Shown: positions 7,835-16,423 of the stretch, piece by piece | Numbering within the stretch: the first letter of the stretch is position 1 | Layout: each line of letters starts with the position of its first letter | Assembly (NCBI GenBank): GCA_041690675.1 | Contig: JAWLGU010000041.1 | Coordinates: 1 to 40,401 of the forward strand | DNA: 40,401 nt | Direction: 5' to 3' | DNA from: UBA7803 sp041690675 | GTDB lineage: Bacteria > Pseudomonadota > Gammaproteobacteria > Pseudomonadales > Azotimanducaceae | Made by a program: the position numbers and the translations under genes | The notes under the pieces: model-generated | The model's database searches: none | Told to the model about the DNA's origin: nothing | Seen by the model: only the letters and a program-made list of their open reading frames with translations

Positions 7835-8836
7835 TCAGCCGAGCCAGACCACGGCAGCGAGGGTCGCCGGTGCCGCGATCAGCCACAGCACCAGTGCCTG
7901 CCACAGCATCCGGCCGCGAATTCTGCGCGCTGTGCCGCGAGTGAGCTCCGTGCCCACCAGAAACAGGGCCGTCACCAGCAGCGCGTCGCTGGTCGAGGCC
8001 ACCAGGCTCGAGACGGTCCCGGGGATCGGCAGCCAGGTACCGACGGCGGCGGCAGCCACGAACAGCACGATGAAGACCGGAACCTTCACCCGCCGTGGTC
8101 GCCGCAGCGACGGCGCGCCGGAGGCGCCGGGACGCTGCCCCGGTCGATGTTCACTAAGGCTCACCGCCAGAGCCAGCGGAACGAGCCACAGCGTCCGCCC
8201 GAGCTTCAGGGTCGTCGCGACCTGAGCGGCCTCGGCCCCGTAGATCTTCGCCGTGGCCACCACCGAGCTGGTATCGTGAATGGCCAGCGCCACCCAGACA
8301 CCGAAGTCGTGCTGCGACAGCTCGAGCCAGTGGCCGATGACGGGAAAGCCGACCAGCGCCACGGCGTTGAGAAGAAACACGACAGCCAACGCAACGCCCG
8401 TCTGGTGCGGCTGGGCCCGCACGATACCGCTCAGCGTCGCGATGGCAGTGCCCCCGCAGATGGCCGTACCGGAGCTGACGAGCGTGCTTGCCGGCGCCTC
8501 CACCTTCAGCAGTCGGCCCAGGCCGAACCCCAGCGCCAAGGTCGCCAGCACGTACCCGGCTATGCCGCCCAGGTAGCGAACGCTCAGCGTCCAGAGGGTC
8601 GTCAGGTCGAGCTCGAGCCCCAGCAGCACGATGGCAGCCTGCAGGCACAGGGGTCCCAGAAGGCTGCCGCCCGGCAGCGGCTGACGGTTGAACGCCAGGA
8701 CGATGGCGGCGCCGGCGAGAAACGCCACCGCCGGGTTGCCCAGCCATACGAGAAGCGGCACGGCGCCGAGGCACAGCGCCAGCACGCCGACGTCGCGGCC
8801 GCCCGCCGCGGGCAGCGGCCGTGCGCTACCGGCCAT
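7835..8836 (-). CDS. YeiH-family putative sulfate/sulfonate exporter
   Basis: This 333-residue inner-membrane protein of the UPF0324/YeiH family has about nine to ten hydrophobic segments. Family motifs include SSGTAICGGTAIATLSG (about residues 117-133) and AIHDTSSVVATAKIYG in the middle, followed by a charged loop (EHRPGQRPGASG...RRPRRVK) and three further membrane segments. The family is annotated as putative sulfate exporters, but its substrate has little direct proof. It starts 6 bases after the stop of the MBL gene, so the two form a unit. Given the persulfide-dioxygenase-like partner, export of sulfite or another oxidised sulfur product is a reasonable inference. Confidence 0.88.
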   Translation of the reverse strand: MAGSARPLPAAGGRDVGVLALCLGAVPLLVWLGNPAVAFLAGAAIVLAFNRQPLPGGSLLGPLCLQAAIVLLGLELDLTTLWTLSVRYLGGIAGYVLATLALGFGLGRLLKVEAPASTLVSSGTAICGGTAIATLSGIVRAQPHQTGVALAVVFLLNAVALVGFPVIGHWLELSQHDFGVWVALAIHDTSSVVATAKIYGAEAAQVATTLKLGRTLWLVPLALAVSLSEHRPGQRPGASGAPSLRRPRRVKVPVFIVLFVAAAAVGTWLPIPGTVSSLVASTSDALLVTALFLVGTELTRGTARRIRGRMLWQALVLWLIAAPATLAAVVWLG

Positions 8837-8842
8837 GATCCG

Positions 8843-9700
8843 TCAAAGGGCGGCCGCCCGGGCGCGTGCAGCCAGGTGAGGTTCCAGGCGCCAGCCCGGC
8901 AGCACGCCGCCGCCGATGTTGGCCCGCACCGCGGGAACCAGCAACCGTGGCGGCGTCAGCTCCCGGTCCCGGCACTGACGCTGGCCGACGAACGCCTGCT
9001 CGGCGACATCAGCGCGCAGCATCCGGTTCTCCCGCTTCTGCTCGCCGATGGTGGCGCAGAACCGGTGCCTGCGTCCGCCGGGCGCGTAGTCGTGACCCAC
9101 CAGCGTGAGGGTGCAATCCGGCAGCCGATAGATCTTCTGCACTGAGCGATACAGCGCTCGGGCATCGCCTCCGGGAAAGTCGCAACGGGCGCTCCCGTAG
9201 TCGGGCATGAACAGGGTGTCGCCTACGAACAGGAAACGGTCGAAGTGGTAGCTGACGCAGGCCGGCGTGTGCCCCGGGGTGTGCAGCACACGCCCGCAGG
9301 TGTGTCCCAGGCAGAGCCGCTCGCCATCGCCGAGCAGCCGATCGAACTGGCGCCCGTCGGTGGCGATGTCGAGCCCGTAGGCGTCCGCGAAGTGGCGCTG
9401 CACGTCCCGGACCCGCTCGCCGATGGCGATCTGCGCGCAGACGAAGCGCTGCTTCAGGTATCGCGCAGCGGTGAGGTGATCGGCGTGAACGTGGGTCTCG
9501 AGAATCCACTCCACCCGATAACCGTTGGCGGTCACCAGGTCCGCGATCCGGTCGGCACCGGCGGTGCCGATCTCAGCGGTGTCGGGGTCGTAGTCCAGGA
9601 CCGGGTCGACGATGGCGCAACAGCCGGTGCCCGTGTTCGCCAGCACGTAGCTGTACGACGACGTGGCCCGGTCGAAGAAAGGATGAACCACCAGCTCCAT
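8843..9700 (-). CDS. MBL-fold hydrolase, persulfide dioxygenase-like
   Basis: This 285-residue metallo-beta-lactamase fold protein has the metal-binding motif THVHADHL (about residue 70), GHTPAC (about 142), VGDTLFMPDYG (about 162) and GHDYAPGG (about 202). The combination THVHADHLTAA with FMPDYGSARCDFPGGDA is typical of the ETHE1/Blh-type branch, which oxidises glutathione persulfide to sulfite, rather than of glyoxalase II. No rhodanese domain is attached. It is upstream of and nearly joined to the YeiH exporter gene. Dioxygenase activity is inferred from family motifs only. Confidence 0.88.
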   Translation of the reverse strand: MELVVHPFFDRATSSYSYVLANTGTGCCAIVDPVLDYDPDTAEIGTAGADRIADLVTANGYRVEWILETHVHADHLTAARYLKQRFVCAQIAIGERVRDVQRHFADAYGLDIATDGRQFDRLLGDGERLCLGHTCGRVLHTPGHTPACVSYHFDRFLFVGDTLFMPDYGSARCDFPGGDARALYRSVQKIYRLPDCTLTLVGHDYAPGGRRHRFCATIGEQKRENRMLRADVAEQAFVGQRQCRDRELTPPRLLVPAVRANIGGGVLPGWRLEPHLAARARAAAL

Positions 9701-9800
9701 GAAGATTCCCGAGGCTCGCTACATCCAAGGATAGACGGCCCGGGGCGGCAAACCGTCCCAAACTCTTCTGAAGCACCCGCCTGGTGTGGTATTTCATCCC

Positions 9801-9827
9801 ACGGATGTCCGCTTCAAGCGGAATCCG
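9801..9827 (-). terminator. Hairpin after the aminotransferase gene, likely terminator
   Basis: ACGGAT(g)TCCGC and GCGGAATCCGT form an 11-bp stem with one bulged G and a TTCAA loop; the loop-closing bases can extend pairing by two T-A pairs. It begins 9 bases after the aminotransferase stop on the minus strand and before the MBL gene. There is no U-run after the stem, so it may act as a weak or Rho-assisted terminator or as a 3' stabiliser. Confidence 0.5.
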
Positions 9828-9836
9828 TCCCACTCG

Positions 9837-11156
9837 TCATTGGGCGGTCAGCGCGTCGCCGACGATGTCGAACATCCGGGCGATGTCCGCCTTCTCCATG
9901 ACGAAGGGCGGCCCGAACTGCAACGTGTCGCCGCCGTAGCGGACGTACAGCCCCCGCTGCCAGCAGCGCATGGCCACCTCGTACGGTCGCCGCGCCGGCT
10001 CACCGGGGTAGCTCTCCAGCGTGAGCGCGCCCGCGAGTCCCAGATTGCGAACGTCCAGCACGTGGGGATGGTTCGCCAGGCCGTGGATGCAGTCCTCGAA
10101 GTACCCGGCCTTCTCCGCGACCTGGCGGTCCAGCGCCTCGGCCTCGAACAGGTCCAGGGCCGCCAGACCGGCGGCGCACGCCAGGGGATGCCCCGAGTAG
10201 GTGTAGCCGTGTGGGAACTCCACCATGTACTCGGGGCCACCCTGGTCCATGAACGCCTGGTAGATCTCGTCCTTCACCACCACGGCGCCCATGGGCACGG
10301 TGCCGTTGGTGAGCTGCTTGGCGAAGTTGGCGATATCCGGGGTGACCCCGAAGTACTCGGCCCCGGTCCGCGCGCCGCAGCGTCCGAAACCGGTGATGAC
10401 CTCGTCGAAGATCAGCAGGATCCCGTGCCGGTCGCACGACTCGCGCAACCGCTGCAGATAGCCCTTGGGGGGTGGGATCACCCCGGCGGAGCCGGCGAAG
10501 GGCTCCACGATCACGGCGGCGATGTTGGAAGCGTCGTGGAGCGCCACCAGGGCATCGAGCTCGTCGGCGAGATGCGCCCCGTGCTCGGGCTGACCGCGGC
10601 AGAACCGGTTCTCCGGCAGCAGCGTGTGAGCCAGATGGTCCGTCTCCAGGGTGGCGCCGAACAGCTTCCGATTGGGGCCGATGCCGCCCACCGACGTGCC
10701 GCCGAAGTTGACGCCGTGGTAGCCCTTGGCGCGCCCCACCAGACGGGTCTTGCTCGGCATGCCCTTCTGCCGCCAGTAGGCGCGGGCGATCTTCAGAGAG
10801 GTGTCCGCCGCCTCGGAGCCCGAGTTGACGAAGAAGACCCGGTTCAGGCCCTCCGGCATGAAGCCGACGATGCGGCTCGCGAGCTCGAACGCCTTGGGGT
10901 GGCCGAACTGGAACGCCGGCGCGTAATCGAGCTCTCGAGCCTGGGCCGCCACGGCGTCGGCGATCTCCCGGCGATTGTGGCCGGCCCCGCAGCACCACAG
11001 CCCCGACAGGCCGTCCAGCACCCGGCGGCCGTCCGCGGTGATGTAGTGCACCCCCTCGGCGCCTTTGATGATGCGCGGATTGGCCTTGAACTCGCGATTG
11101 CCGGTGAACGGCATCCAGTAGCTGTCGAGATCCATCTGATCAGGTGGAGCAGACAT
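9837..11156 (-). CDS. Omega-amino acid (beta-alanine):pyruvate aminotransferase, class III
   Basis: This 439-residue fold-type I PLP aminotransferase moves the amino group of omega-amino acids such as beta-alanine to pyruvate, giving malonate semialdehyde and alanine. The N-terminal DSYWMPFTGNREFKANPRI, SGLWCCGAGH, NSGSEAADT, IFDEVITGFGR and PLP-lysine motif FAKQLTNGTVPMGAV (Lys about 280) match the Pseudomonas beta-alanine:pyruvate enzyme closely. The start at 11156 (MSAPPDQMDLD) is chosen because GGAGG precedes it and family proteins begin there; the open frame runs 24 codons further upstream. It is divergent from the spinster-type MFS gene across a shared promoter region. Confidence 0.93.
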   Translation of the reverse strand: MSAPPDQMDLDSYWMPFTGNREFKANPRIIKGAEGVHYITADGRRVLDGLSGLWCCGAGHNRREIADAVAAQARELDYAPAFQFGHPKAFELASRIVGFMPEGLNRVFFVNSGSEAADTSLKIARAYWRQKGMPSKTRLVGRAKGYHGVNFGGTSVGGIGPNRKLFGATLETDHLAHTLLPENRFCRGQPEHGAHLADELDALVALHDASNIAAVIVEPFAGSAGVIPPPKGYLQRLRESCDRHGILLIFDEVITGFGRCGARTGAEYFGVTPDIANFAKQLTNGTVPMGAVVVKDEIYQAFMDQGGPEYMVEFPHGYTYSGHPLACAAGLAALDLFEAEALDRQVAEKAGYFEDCIHGLANHPHVLDVRNLGLAGALTLESYPGEPARRPYEVAMRCWQRGLYVRYGGDTLQFGPPFVMEKADIARMFDIVGDALTAQ

Positions 11157-11184
11157 CCTGCCTCCGTGGCGTGACCTGCAGGGC

Positions 11185-11190
11185 ATTGTA
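11185..11190 (-). promoter_or_regulatory. Candidate -10 element for the aminotransferase gene
   Basis: TACAAT on the minus strand sits within a 12-base sequence, 11181-11192, that is repeated inverted at 11244-11255. The start codon lies about 29 bases downstream of the box. No good -35 sequence is visible, so an activator may be needed. Confidence 0.45.
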
Positions 11191-11245
11191 CGAGCCGGCA
11201 CGGGCGGGAAGAAGAGCGTCGCCGGCAAGGCCGCTCGGCCTCGCG

Positions 11246-11251
11246 TACAAT
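11246..11251 (+). promoter_or_regulatory. Candidate -10 element for the spinster-type MFS gene
   Basis: TACAAT on the plus strand is the mirror image of the box at 11185-11190. The GTG start is 33 bases downstream and has a GAGGGGAG ribosome-binding site. As on the other side, a recognisable -35 element is lacking. Confidence 0.45.
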
Positions 11252-11283
11252 GCCCCGTTCCGCGCAGCGAGAGGGGAGTCGAC

Positions 11284-12648
11284 GTGGCGCAGCAGGATCA
11301 GCCTGGCATGTTCAGCGAGGCCACCCGCAGGTACGCCCTGGGGGTGCTCGTGGTGGTGTACACCTTCAACTTCATCGACCGGCAGATCCTTTCGATTCTG
11401 CTCGAGCCCATCAAGCAGGAGCTGGGTCTCTCCGACACCCAGCTCGGTATGCTGGCCGGCTTCGCGTTCGCCGCCTTCTACGCCACCCTGGGGATACCCA
11501 TCGCCCGCTTCGCCGATCGCAGCAACCGGCGCAATCTCATCGCACTGGCCCTGACTATATGGAGCGGCATGACGGCGCTGTCGGGCGTCGCCCAGAACTT
11601 CTGGCACCTGCTGCTCGCACGCATCGGCGTGGGCGTGGGGGAAGCCGGCTGCAGTCCGCCTGCCCACTCCATGCTGGCCGACTATTATCCGGCGCACCGG
11701 CGTGCGACGGCGCTCGGCATCTACTCTCTGGGCATTCCCGTCGGCATCCTGTTCGGCTTCGTGGCCGGAGGCTGGATCAACGAGTTCTTCGGCTGGCGGA
11801 TGGCCTTCCTGGTGGTGGGCGTGCCCGGACTGTTGCTGGCGGTCGTGGTGCGATTCACGGTGCGCGAGCCGGAACGCGGCATGTCCGAGGGTCACTACGC
11901 TGCGGGAGACCAGCCCGGCATCGTCGAGACCTTCGGCTACCTCTGGCAGAAGCGCTCGTTCCGTCACCTCGCGTTCGGCGGCGCGCTCACCGCCTTCGTC
12001 GGCTACGGCGTGATCACCTGGGTTCCCGCCTTCCTCATCCGTTCGCACGGCATGGGCACGGACGAGGTGGGCACGTACCTGGGGCTCATCCTCGGCATTC
12101 CGGGAGGTGTCGGCATCGCCCTGGGCGGTTTTCTGGCGGATCGCTTCGGCGCCCGCGACACGCGCTGGTTCCTGTGGATCGTCAGCGTCGCCATCCTCGC
12201 GGGGGTGCCCTTCGCCATCGGCGTGTACCTGGCCCCGGATCCGTACCTGGCCCTGCTGCTGCTGGTGCTGCCGGTGGCGCTCGGCAACTTCTATCAGGCC
12301 ACCACCTTCGCCCAGACCCAGGGGCTGGTGACCCTGCGCATGCGTGCCGTGGCCGCGGCGGTGTTGCTGTTCATTCTGAACATCATCGGCCTGGGCCTGG
12401 GCCCTCAGGTCACCGGGGTGCTGAGCGACCTGCTGCGTCCCCGGCTGGGCGACGAGTCGTTGCGCTGGAGCTTGCTGATCTGCTCCCTGGTGAACATCTG
12501 GGCCGCCTGGCACTACTACGTGGCCGGCAAGTACCTGAAGGCGGACCTGGACAAGACGGCCCTGGACGAGCAGACGCGGCAATCCGCGCAGGCCGACGCA
12601 CGACCCGCCGTGACGGCTCCGGGGACCACGGGGTCGGCACGGTCCTGA
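11284..12648 (+). CDS. MFS transporter, spinster-like family
   Basis: This 454-residue inner-membrane carrier has twelve predicted membrane segments. The first holds YTFNFIDRQILSILLEPIK, the typical first segment of spinster-like MFS proteins, followed by the loop RFADRSNRRN (MFS motif A) and GVGVGEAGCSPPAHSMLADYY (about residues 117-137). It uses a GTG start with GAGGGGAG just upstream. The C-terminal tail after about residue 425 is hydrophilic. The substrate is unknown; divergent pairing with the aminotransferase suggests an organic acid or amine, which is an inference. The stop is only 9 bases from the convergent oxidase stop. Confidence 0.9.
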   Translation: MAQQDQPGMFSEATRRYALGVLVVVYTFNFIDRQILSILLEPIKQELGLSDTQLGMLAGFAFAAFYATLGIPIARFADRSNRRNLIALALTIWSGMTALSGVAQNFWHLLLARIGVGVGEAGCSPPAHSMLADYYPAHRRATALGIYSLGIPVGILFGFVAGGWINEFFGWRMAFLVVGVPGLLLAVVVRFTVREPERGMSEGHYAAGDQPGIVETFGYLWQKRSFRHLAFGGALTAFVGYGVITWVPAFLIRSHGMGTDEVGTYLGLILGIPGGVGIALGGFLADRFGARDTRWFLWIVSVAILAGVPFAIGVYLAPDPYLALLLLVLPVALGNFYQATTFAQTQGLVTLRMRAVAAAVLLFILNIIGLGLGPQVTGVLSDLLRPRLGDESLRWSLLICSLVNIWAAWHYYVAGKYLKADLDKTALDEQTRQSAQADARPAVTAPGTTGSARS

Positions 12649-12657
12649 ACGCAGCCG

Positions 12658-13794
12658 TCACCGCAACCGCAGAAAGTCCACGGGGAGCGACGTCGCGCCG
12701 TGGAGTGCCAGGTCCGCCAGCGCCTCGCCCATGACCGGCGCGAACTTGAAGCCGTGACCACTGAAGCCGCAGCCGAACGCGACATTGGCGTGGGCCGGGT
12801 GCCGGTCCACGAGGAAATGGCCGTCCGCGGACAAGGTGTACAGGCACACCCGCGAGCCGGTCATGGGCCCGGCCAGGTCCGGAACGAACGGAGCCACGGC
12901 GTCCAGCAGGCTTTGCAGTTCGCCGGGCTCGGCCGGGCGACGGGGCGCGTCCGGGTCCGCAGGCTCCCCCGGCGCGTGGTGAGCCACCTTCACCCCCAGT
13001 TGCGCCGCCATGGCGGCTGGAAGGCCGGGAAAGCCATAGAAGAGACCGGGCCGGTCCGGGCGCTCCACCGCCCAGCAGGGAAACCGTCCCAGCGCAAACC
13101 GCTCCGGCTGCGGTGGCTGCAGCCAGAACAGCGGCTGGCGCGTCACCTGCAGGGAGAGCCCCAGCCCCGCGAGCAGCCCGAGGCTCCAGCTCCCGGCCGT
13201 CAGCACGAGTCGATCCGCGGTATACCGGCCGCCGTCGGTGATGACGGCGATCCCTCCGGGCCGCGCCTCCCAGCGCCGCACCCGCTGGCCGCTGACCAGC
13301 CTCGCCCCGCGCCGCAGGGCCCGCTCCACCTGAGCGCGGACTGCGCGCTCGGCGAGCAGGAACCCGGCTTCCGGCTCCAGCAGGGCCAGGTATCCCGGTG
13401 GGCGCCGAAACAACGGGAATTCCCGGGCCAAGGCCGCGTCGTCCAGCTCCTCCAGCGGCAAGCGGTGGGTGGCGGCGGAGCGCAGGGACCCGCTGACCAG
13501 GTCCCCGGCCGGCGTCCCGAGGTACAGGATGCCCGTCGGCTGAAGCAGGGACTCCCCGGTATCGCTCTGCAGTGCCCGCCAGCCCGCGTACGCGCGGTGC
13601 AGCAGCGGCACGTAATCCGGGTGCTCGAAGTAGGCCTTGCGGATGAGCCGGCTGTCGCCGCCGCTCGAGCCGAGAGCATGGGGAATGCCGTACGCCTCGA
13701 TACCCAGCACGTCGACACCCCGCCCGGCCAGATGATCGAGCGTCGCGGAGCCCATGGCTCCCAGTCCCACGACGATGACGTCGGCGCTGGTCAT
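12658..13794 (-). CDS. Sarcosine oxidase / N-methyltryptophan oxidase-family flavoprotein (SolA/MSOX-like)
   Basis: This 378-residue FAD-dependent amine oxidase begins with VIVVGLGAMGSATLDHLAGRG (nucleotide-binding loop). Near the C-terminus VCLYTLS has a cysteine at about residue 316, the position that carries covalent FAD in monomeric sarcosine oxidase, followed by FGCGFSGHGFKFAP. It should oxidise a secondary or N-methyl amino acid with oxygen, giving the amine, aldehyde and H2O2. The start at 13794 (MTSADVIVVG) has GGGGAGG upstream; the frame extends eight codons further but without a ribosome-binding site. It is divergent from a sodium-coupled amino-acid transporter that may bring in its substrate. 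Confidence 0.88.
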   Translation of the reverse strand: MTSADVIVVGLGAMGSATLDHLAGRGVDVLGIEAYGIPHALGSSGGDSRLIRKAYFEHPDYVPLLHRAYAGWRALQSDTGESLLQPTGILYLGTPAGDLVSGSLRSAATHRLPLEELDDAALAREFPLFRRPPGYLALLEPEAGFLLAERAVRAQVERALRRGARLVSGQRVRRWEARPGGIAVITDGGRYTADRLVLTAGSWSLGLLAGLGLSLQVTRQPLFWLQPPQPERFALGRFPCWAVERPDRPGLFYGFPGLPAAMAAQLGVKVAHHAPGEPADPDAPRRPAEPGELQSLLDAVAPFVPDLAGPMTGSRVCLYTLSADGHFLVDRHPAHANVAFGCGFSGHGFKFAPVMGEALADLALHGATSLPVDFLRLR

Positions 13795-13857
13795 TCGCCT
13801 CCCCAGTGGCAGCGGCAACGGTGCCGTCCCGGCCGCGCCAGGTCAACCGATTCGCGC

Positions 13858-13885
13858 TTGATCGCGCGCCGTGCTCGCTTATGCT
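13858..13885 (+). promoter_or_regulatory. Candidate promoter of the SNF transporter gene
   Basis: TTGATC (13858-13863), a 16-base spacer and TATGCT (13880-13885) lie 29 bases before the ATG at 13914. The same TTGATC-N16 layout occurs ahead of the protease gene (20371-20398) and weakly ahead of panB. Confidence 0.5.
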
Positions 13886-13913
13886 CCGGCGAGTTTTGCC
13901 GCACGAGGACGTC

Positions 13914-15278
13914 ATGACCCCATCGAGCCCGACCTGGAGCACCCGCCTCGCGTTCGTCCTGGCCGCCATCGGAGCGGCGGTCGGGCTCGGCAACATCTGG
14001 AAGTTCCCCTACATGGCGGGAACCAACGGCGGTGCCGCCTTCGTGGGGGTGTACATCGCCTGCGTGGTGGTGATCGCGATTCCGATTCTCATCGCCGAGC
14101 TGATGCTGGGACGGCGCGGCCGCGGCAGTCCACCCAGCGCCATGGCGCGGGTGGCCCGGGACTCCGGCCGCAGCCCCGGCTGGAGCGCCGTGGGTTGGCT
14201 CGGCGCCTGGTCGGGCTTCCTCATCGTCAGCTTCTACAGCGTCATCGCCGGCTGGGCGCTGGCCTACGTCCTGGAGGCTGCGCTGGGACGGCTGCAGGGT
14301 ATCGACGCGGCCCGCTCGGCAGCCCTCTTCGACGGCCTGCTCGCGTCGCCCGGCACCCTCACGCTCTGGCACAGCGCGTTCATGGCGGCCACGGTGCTGA
14401 TCGTGGCCCGGGGACTGAACCGGGGCATCGAGGCCGCCGTGCACGTGCTGATGCCCGCCCTGTTCCTCATGCTGGTGATCATGGTGGTCTACAGCGCAGT
14501 GGCCGGCGATCTCGCTGCGGGATGGTCGTTTCTGTTCCGCTTCGATCTGCGGGTGGTGGACGGCTCGGTGGTACTCATGGCCATCGGTCAGGCCTTCTTC
14601 TCCATCGGCGTGTCCATGGGGCTGATGATGATGTACGGCGCCTACCTGCCGGCCCGGGAGCCCATTCCTCGCTACTCGTTGATCATCGCCCTGGCGGACA
14701 CTCTGGTGGCCCTGCTCGCGGGGCTGGCCATCTTCCCGCTGGTGTTCGCCCACGGCCTGGATCCGGCGGAGGGGCCGGGACTGATCTTCGTGACCCTGCC
14801 CATCGCCTTCGGCAACATGCCCCTGGGCGCTCTCTTCGGCACCGTGTTCTTCCTGCTGCTGGTGTTCGCCGCCATCACCTCGGCCATCGCGCTCATTCAA
14901 CCCATGGTGGCCCGCGTGCAGGAGCATCCGGCCATCACGCCCTTCACCGGGGCGGTCCTTGTTGGCTTCGCGGCCTGGCTGCTGGGCATCGCCAGCGTGC
15001 TGTCGTTCAACCTCTGGGCGGACGTGGAGCCTCTAGGCTGGTTGCCCGCCTTCGCCGGGCGCACCGTCTACGACCTGATCGACTACTTCACCGCCAACGT
15101 GATGATGCCGGTGGGGGGCATGCTGATCGCCGTGTTCGCCGGCTGGTTCGTGAGCCGCGCCGCGCTCGATGCAGAGCTTGGCGACCTGGGCAGGAGCCTG
15201 TTCCGCCTCTGGCGCCTGTCGGTTCGGGTGGTGGCGCCGCTGGGCATCCTGCTCATCTTCGTCGTCAATCTGGCGTAA
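13914..15278 (+). CDS. Sodium:neurotransmitter symporter (SNF) family transporter
   Basis: This 454-residue inner-membrane protein has about eleven to twelve hydrophobic segments. The first carries AAVGLGNIWKFPYMAGTNGG (residues about 20-39), the LeuT-fold sodium and substrate site in the SNF family. Bacterial members import amino acids with sodium. The start at 13914 (MTPSSPTWSTR) is chosen because it places this segment at the usual distance; the open frame goes 36 codons further upstream into the promoter. Divergent from the sarcosine-oxidase-like gene, with which it may form an uptake and oxidation pair. Confidence 0.92.
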   Translation: MTPSSPTWSTRLAFVLAAIGAAVGLGNIWKFPYMAGTNGGAAFVGVYIACVVVIAIPILIAELMLGRRGRGSPPSAMARVARDSGRSPGWSAVGWLGAWSGFLIVSFYSVIAGWALAYVLEAALGRLQGIDAARSAALFDGLLASPGTLTLWHSAFMAATVLIVARGLNRGIEAAVHVLMPALFLMLVIMVVYSAVAGDLAAGWSFLFRFDLRVVDGSVVLMAIGQAFFSIGVSMGLMMMYGAYLPAREPIPRYSLIIALADTLVALLAGLAIFPLVFAHGLDPAEGPGLIFVTLPIAFGNMPLGALFGTVFFLLLVFAAITSAIALIQPMVARVQEHPAITPFTGAVLVGFAAWLLGIASVLSFNLWADVEPLGWLPAFAGRTVYDLIDYFTANVMMPVGGMLIAVFAGWFVSRAALDAELGDLGRSLFRLWRLSVRVVAPLGILLIFVVNLA

Positions 15279-15313
15279 CGCGGATTTCGCGATGCGGGGT
15301 ATGATCGCCGATC

Positions 15314-16423
15314 ATGGATCCCGTCTCTCAAGCTGCACTGGGCGCGGTGGTGGGCCAGGCGGCCGGTCACCGCCGGCTCGGCTACCGGGCTGCCGTGGTG
15401 GGGGCGCTGGCAGGCGCCCTGCCGGACGTGGACGTGCTGTTCTCTCTGGGCGGCGACTACTTCGACCAGCTCATCCTGCACCGCGGCATCACCCATTCGC
15501 TCTTTTTCGCTCCGGTGGTCGGACCGCTCCTCGGGGCGCTCGCCTGGCGTCTGGAAGCGCGCCGCGCCCCGCCCGGGGGCGGCGACCGGAGGGGCCGACT
15601 CGGCACCTGGATCCTGGTCACCACCCTGGCGCTGCTTTCACATCCCCTGCTGGATTACCTGACGCCGTACGGCACCCAGCTCCTGCTGCCGTTCTCGCGG
15701 ACACGGTTCGCGGTCAACGCCATGCCCATCATCGATCCCGTGTACACCGCGCTGCTGGTGCTGGGTCTGGTGGTGGCGGCGTGCTGGCGCAGCCTTCCCG
15801 CGGCGCGGGTGGCCGTCGCCACCCTGGCGGTTTCATGCGCGTATCTGGGCTACGGCGCCTGGCTGAATCTCGCCGCGGAGCGTGAGGCCGCCCAGCAGCT
15901 CGCAGCCGATGGCATCGCCGAGGCCCACGTCGCCGCCTTCCCCACCCTCCTGCAGGTGCACTACCGCCGGGTGGTAGCCCGCACCCCTGAGGAGGACCGG
16001 GTGGGATTCATCTCCATGTGGCAACCCTGTGAGATCGACTGGTCGGTGGCGCCACGCACCCCGGAGCACCGCATCGTCGAGGAGCTGCGCGCCACTCGCG
16101 AGGGGCGCATCTTCGACTGGTTCACCATGGGCTGGGCCCGCTATCGGCTGGAGGCCGCGGATGGCGGCTTGCGCGTCCTCGGCACGGATCTGCGCTACGG
16201 GTTCACGGGCGATCCCGATCGCAGCATCTTCAGCATCAGCGCCGTGGTCGATCTGGCCAGCGGCATACTGCGGCCCGTGCAGGCGGGCAGCGCCGCCGCC
16301 GATGCCACGGCCCAGCGACTCGCGCTGCTGTTTCAGGAAGCCTATGCCCCGGCCTGCCGGCTTGGAGGCATGGAGACGGCTCAGGACTCAGCGCTGCACC
16401 GGGACACTCCTGCGGGAGACTGA
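15314..16423 (+). CDS. YdjM/DUF457-type membrane-bound metal-dependent hydrolase
   Basis: This 369-residue protein has the family N-terminus MDPVSQAALGAVVGQAAG, then ALPDVDVL and HRGITHSLFFAPVVGP with the Asp and His residues thought to bind metal, then SHPLLDYLTPYGTQLLLPFS. Four to five membrane segments occupy the first 180 residues; the rest is a soluble domain, probably outside the inner membrane. No biochemical function is established for the family. There is no Shine-Dalgarno sequence, and a TATGAT box (15300-15305) ends 8 bases before the ATG, so the mRNA may be leaderless. The last 36 bases overlap the convergent MFS gene. Confidence 0.88.
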   Translation: MDPVSQAALGAVVGQAAGHRRLGYRAAVVGALAGALPDVDVLFSLGGDYFDQLILHRGITHSLFFAPVVGPLLGALAWRLEARRAPPGGGDRRGRLGTWILVTTLALLSHPLLDYLTPYGTQLLLPFSRTRFAVNAMPIIDPVYTALLVLGLVVAACWRSLPAARVAVATLAVSCAYLGYGAWLNLAAEREAAQQLAADGIAEAHVAAFPTLLQVHYRRVVARTPEEDRVGFISMWQPCEIDWSVAPRTPEHRIVEELRATREGRIFDWFTMGWARYRLEAADGGLRVLGTDLRYGFTGDPDRSIFSISAVVDLASGILRPVQAGSAAADATAQRLALLFQEAYAPACRLGGMETAQDSALHRDTPAGD

